A program made the position numbers and the translations under genes. This document shows, in pieces, positions 5,688 to 7,989 of a stretch of DNA of 7,989 bases. The stretch is from Halobacteriales archaeon QH_10_70_21 (GTDB lineage: Archaea; Halobacteriota; Halobacteria; Halobacteriales; Haloarculaceae): contig PXQM01000120.1 of assembly GCA_003021325.1 (NCBI GenBank), positions 1 through 7,989 of the forward strand, written 5' to 3'. The notes beneath the pieces are model-generated. The model did no database searches. It was given only the letters and a program-made list of their open reading frames with translations, and was not told the DNA's origin. Every line of letters starts with the position of its first letter. Position 1 is the stretch's first letter.

Positions 5688-7739
5688 ATGACCCGGACGA
5701 CAGCACTCTCGACGGTTCAGGTGGCCGCGTTCGTCGTCGTGGCCCTCGTCGCGGGCGGGCTCGGGGCGGTCGCGCTGGCGAACGTCAGCGGCGACCAGCC
5801 CGGCGCCAACGCGACCGACCAGCCCGGACCCCAGCCCGACAGCGCGCCCGCGGTGTCGACCTTCGACTCCGCCGAGGAGTTCCGCTCGTACCTCCGGAGA
5901 GCGGACCGCCCGAGCCGCGTCCGATGGACCGGCGGCCCGCGGACGACCAGCGGGGACGTCAGTGTCAGAAACGCGGAGGCCGGTGACGACGCCGCGATGG
6001 ATGAGCCCGCCGAGGTCGACCGCGCGGCGCAGACGCCGGCACCACAGCGGACCGCGGTCGAGGAAGCAGAGAGCGGGGCGCCCGGCGACGAGCGGCGCGC
6101 CTCCGACACCAACGTCCAGGTGGCGGGCATCGACGAACCCGACATCCTGAAGACGACGCCCCGGACGGTCTACTACTCGCCGCCGAACCCCCGCCATCGG
6201 GTCGTCCACGACACCGAGGACGGGCGGCGGTCCGACGCCGAGAACGGCGTCCGTCTCGTCAACACCAGCGACCCGGCCGCGCCGGAGGTGGCCAGCCGGC
6301 TGGACGTCTCCGGGCGGCTGCTCCTCGCCGGGGACACGCTGGTCGTCTTCCAGGAGGACCGGCTCCTGGGGTACGACGTCAGCGACCGCGACGACCCCGA
6401 ACGGGTCTGGACGAAGGAGCTGTCGGACCGCGTCGTCACCGCGCGCCTCCACGCCGGGACCGTCTACCTCGTGACGGCCAGCGGCGTCGACCGCGACGAG
6501 CCCTGCCCGGTCGAGCCGATGGAGGACGTCTCCGTCCCCTGTACGGAGATTCACCACCCCGAGGAGCCGACGCCGGTCGACGCCACCTACACCGTGACGC
6601 TCCTGGAGCCGACGGACGGTACCGTCCACGACTCGGCGTCGTTCGTCGGCGCGGGCGGCCGGTCTGTCGTCCACGTCTCGACCGACCGCGTCTACGTCAC
6701 CTACCCCCAGCAGGTCGACCGCGCGGACATGATGGCGCGGTTCCTGCTGGAGAACCAGTCCGACCGCCTCGACGGGGCGACGCTGGACCGGATCGAGGAG
6801 ATACGGAGCTACGACCTGGGACCGCGCGCAAAGCGCATCGAAATCGAGCGCGCCATCCAGTCGTGGCTGGCCGGCCTCGAGCCCGGGGAGCGCCGCGAGG
6901 CCGAGCGGAAGCTGCGCGAGGACATGCGGGCGTGGGCGGCCGACAACAAGCGCGGCTTCGAGCGCACCGGCATCGTCGCCTTCGACGTCGAGGGCGCCGA
7001 CGGCGACGACCCGACGGTCGCGGCCGGCGCGACCGGCTCCGTCCCCGGCAGCCCGCTCAACCAGTTCTCGATGGACGAACACGACGGCGAGTTCCGCATC
7101 GCGACGACCGTCTCCGGCGCCATGGGGACCGACAGCGAGAACGACCTCTACGTCCTCGACGAGTCGCTGTCGGTCACCGGGTCGGTGCAGGGGATGGGCA
7201 TCACCGAGCGCATCTACTCGGTCCGCTACGTCGGCGACGAGGCCTACGTCGTCACGTTCCGCCGCATCGACCCCTTCCACGTGGTCGACCTGTCGGACCC
7301 CACCGAGCCGACGGTGGAGGGCGAACTGAAGCTCCCCGGCTTCTCGTCGTACCTCCACCCCCTCTCCGGGGACCGCGTGCTCGGCATCGGCGAGGAGGAC
7401 GGCAGAGTGAAGCTGGTCGTCTTCGACGTCTCCAATCCCGGGGACCCGAAAATCGAGTCCCGGAAGCTACTCGACGCCCGGTGGTCGGCCGTCGCCGAGA
7501 GCCACCACGCGTTCCTCATGGACCGCCGCCACGGCGTCTTCTTCCTGCCGGCCGGCGAGGAGGCCTACGTCTTCGACTACACCGAGGGTCTCGAGGTCGA
7601 GACGACCGTCAAAACCGAGGGCCGCGTCCACCGGACCGCCTACGTCGGCGACTACCTCTACGTCTTCGGCGACTCGTCGGTGACCGTCGTCGACGAGCGG
7701 GACTGGGAGCGGACGAACGAGGTGGCGCTCGACGAGTAG
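5688..7739 (+). CDS. Secreted or anchored beta-propeller domain protein (PF09826-type)
   Basis: Protein of 683 aa of unknown function. Residues 1-9 are followed by a hydrophobic helix (about 10-32: VQVAAFVVVALVAGGLGAVAL), a signal peptide or membrane anchor; there is no lipobox and no twin-arginine motif. About 35-140 is an acidic, Pro/Gly/Ala-rich linker. TNVQVAGIDEPDILKT (141-156) is the hallmark entry motif of the 'secreted protein containing C-terminal beta-propeller' family, usually seen as NVQVxGVDExDIVKTD. Propeller-like strands with repeated V-x-D-V-S-D-P patterns follow (229-236 YDVSDRDD, 532-539 VVDLSDPT, 578-585 VFDVSNPG) up to about 670. A charged helical stretch (about 343-425) interrupts the blades. 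Cys273 and Cys285 could form a disulphide outside the cell. Start ATG 5688 was chosen because the signal segment follows directly. It is divergent from bat; nothing in it suggests a role in retinal metabolism. Confidence 0.82.
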   Translation: MTRTTALSTVQVAAFVVVALVAGGLGAVALANVSGDQPGANATDQPGPQPDSAPAVSTFDSAEEFRSYLRRADRPSRVRWTGGPRTTSGDVSVRNAEAGDDAAMDEPAEVDRAAQTPAPQRTAVEEAESGAPGDERRASDTNVQVAGIDEPDILKTTPRTVYYSPPNPRHRVVHDTEDGRRSDAENGVRLVNTSDPAAPEVASRLDVSGRLLLAGDTLVVFQEDRLLGYDVSDRDDPERVWTKELSDRVVTARLHAGTVYLVTASGVDRDEPCPVEPMEDVSVPCTEIHHPEEPTPVDATYTVTLLEPTDGTVHDSASFVGAGGRSVVHVSTDRVYVTYPQQVDRADMMARFLLENQSDRLDGATLDRIEEIRSYDLGPRAKRIEIERAIQSWLAGLEPGERREAERKLREDMRAWAADNKRGFERTGIVAFDVEGADGDDPTVAAGATGSVPGSPLNQFSMDEHDGEFRIATTVSGAMGTDSENDLYVLDESLSVTGSVQGMGITERIYSVRYVGDEAYVVTFRRIDPFHVVDLSDPTEPTVEGELKLPGFSSYLHPLSGDRVLGIGEEDGRVKLVVFDVSNPGDPKIESRKLLDARWSAVAESHHAFLMDRRHGVFFLPAGEEAYVFDYTEGLEVETTVKTEGRVHRTAYVGDYLYVFGDSSVTVVDERDWERTNEVALDE

Positions 7740-7989
7740 CCGGACGCGAAAGCGGCTCCCCGGCGCGTCCCGGAGCCAGGCGAGCGACGCCGGGGGCATC
7801 CCCCGCCCACGACGGTCCCCGACGACGGCGGCGACGAGACCGGCCCCGAGGCCGACGAGCATCGAGCGGACGACGCCGGGGTCGACGAGGACCGCCATCA
7901 CGACGGAGGTCCCGAGGAACGCGGCACCGAAGGCGGCGACGGTGAACGCGACGCGCCGGGGTCCGGGGCCGTCCCCGGCGACCCCCCGG
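7467..7989 (-). CDS. Unidentified membrane protein, 5' end beyond the window; 3' end uncertain
   Basis: Reading leftward from the right edge, one - strand frame is open and strongly coding-like from 7988 to about 7740: nearly all third positions are G/C and second positions are hydrophobic. It encodes RRVAFTVAAFGAAFLG, VVMAVLVDPGVVRSMLVGLG and AGLVAAVVGDRRG, probably two membrane helices joined by a short turn, then a more polar part ending near DAPGSRFRVR. The first stop in this frame is TAG at 7467-7469, which would put about 270 bp inside the convergent beta-propeller gene; that tail looks like the antisense shadow of the propeller. Either the gene overlaps deeply, or its true stop was lost to a frameshift near 7740-7790. 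I recognise no family. No other gene is visible in 7740-7989. Confidence 0.4.
   Translation of the reverse strand, partial: RGVAGDGPGPRRVAFTVAAFGAAFLGTSVVMAVLVDPGVVRSMLVGLGAGLVAAVVGDRRGRGMPPASLAWLRDAPGSRFRVRLLVERHLVRPLPVPLVDDGHRRVAEDVEVVADVGGPVDAALGFDGRLDLETLGVVEDVGLLAGRQEEDAVAAVHEERVVALGDGRPPGVE

Noticed and set aside
5663..5986. Alternative gene starting at ATG 5663 behind a Shine-Dalgarno-like GGAGGAG
   Set aside because: The frame gives an arginine-rich, low-complexity product overlapping the signal-peptide gene; kept only as part of a finding on start choice.
5661..7358. Long - strand frame opposite the beta-propeller gene
   Set aside because: No domain or hydrophobic pattern; the + strand frame has a signal segment and the NVQVAGIDEPDILKT motif.

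Overview
The window looks like a chromosomal segment from a halophilic archaeon (class Halobacteria). G+C is very high with almost uniformly G/C third codon positions, the proteins are acidic, CTAG is scarce, promoters sit very close to start codons, and the core is a bacterio-opsin gene cluster (opsin, lycopene cyclase, Brp, Bat). I cannot name the genus.

Layout. 1-147: the 3' end of what is probably a LivM-type branched-chain amino acid ABC permease (+). 255-767: a DUF84 / YjjX-like inosine/xanthosine triphosphatase (-), convergent with the permease. 768-887: a 120-bp divergent promoter region with a sequence resembling the Bat-responsive upstream activator of bop next to a TATA-like element. 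888-1594: a bacteriorhodopsin-family opsin (+) interrupted by an apparent deletion and frameshift in the loop between helices E and F. 1706-2500: fused CrtYc-CrtYd type lycopene cyclase (+). 2491-3516: Brp/Blh beta-carotene 15,15'-dioxygenase (+), overlapping crtY by 10 bp. 3503-5542: Bat, the bacterio-opsin activator (-), overlapping brp tail to tail by 14 bp. 5543-5687: divergent promoter region. 5688-7739: a secreted or membrane-anchored beta-propeller protein (+). About 7740-7989: the 3' part of an unidentified membrane protein on the - strand, running off the right edge.

How the genes work together. CrtY turns lycopene into beta-carotene, Brp cleaves beta-carotene to retinal, and retinal would bind the opsin lysine in helix G. 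Bat has a LOV domain with the photoactive cysteine and the FMN-contacting polar residues, a GAF domain and a C-terminal HTH, so it should sense light and cell state and switch on the opsin promoter. CrtY, Brp and Bat look intact; the opsin as read does not. An unshifted ribosome would lose helices F and G and the retinal lysine. This is either a real lesion of roughly 46-52 bp or a sequencing/assembly error. The opsin also has Ala where bacteriorhodopsin has the proton donor Asp96, so even repaired it would not be a standard DTD proton pump.

The most useful items to re-check are the opsin frameshift, its D-T-A motif, the LOV domain in Bat, and the UAS-like element at 831-846. I saw no mobile element, CRISPR array, tRNA or rRNA.
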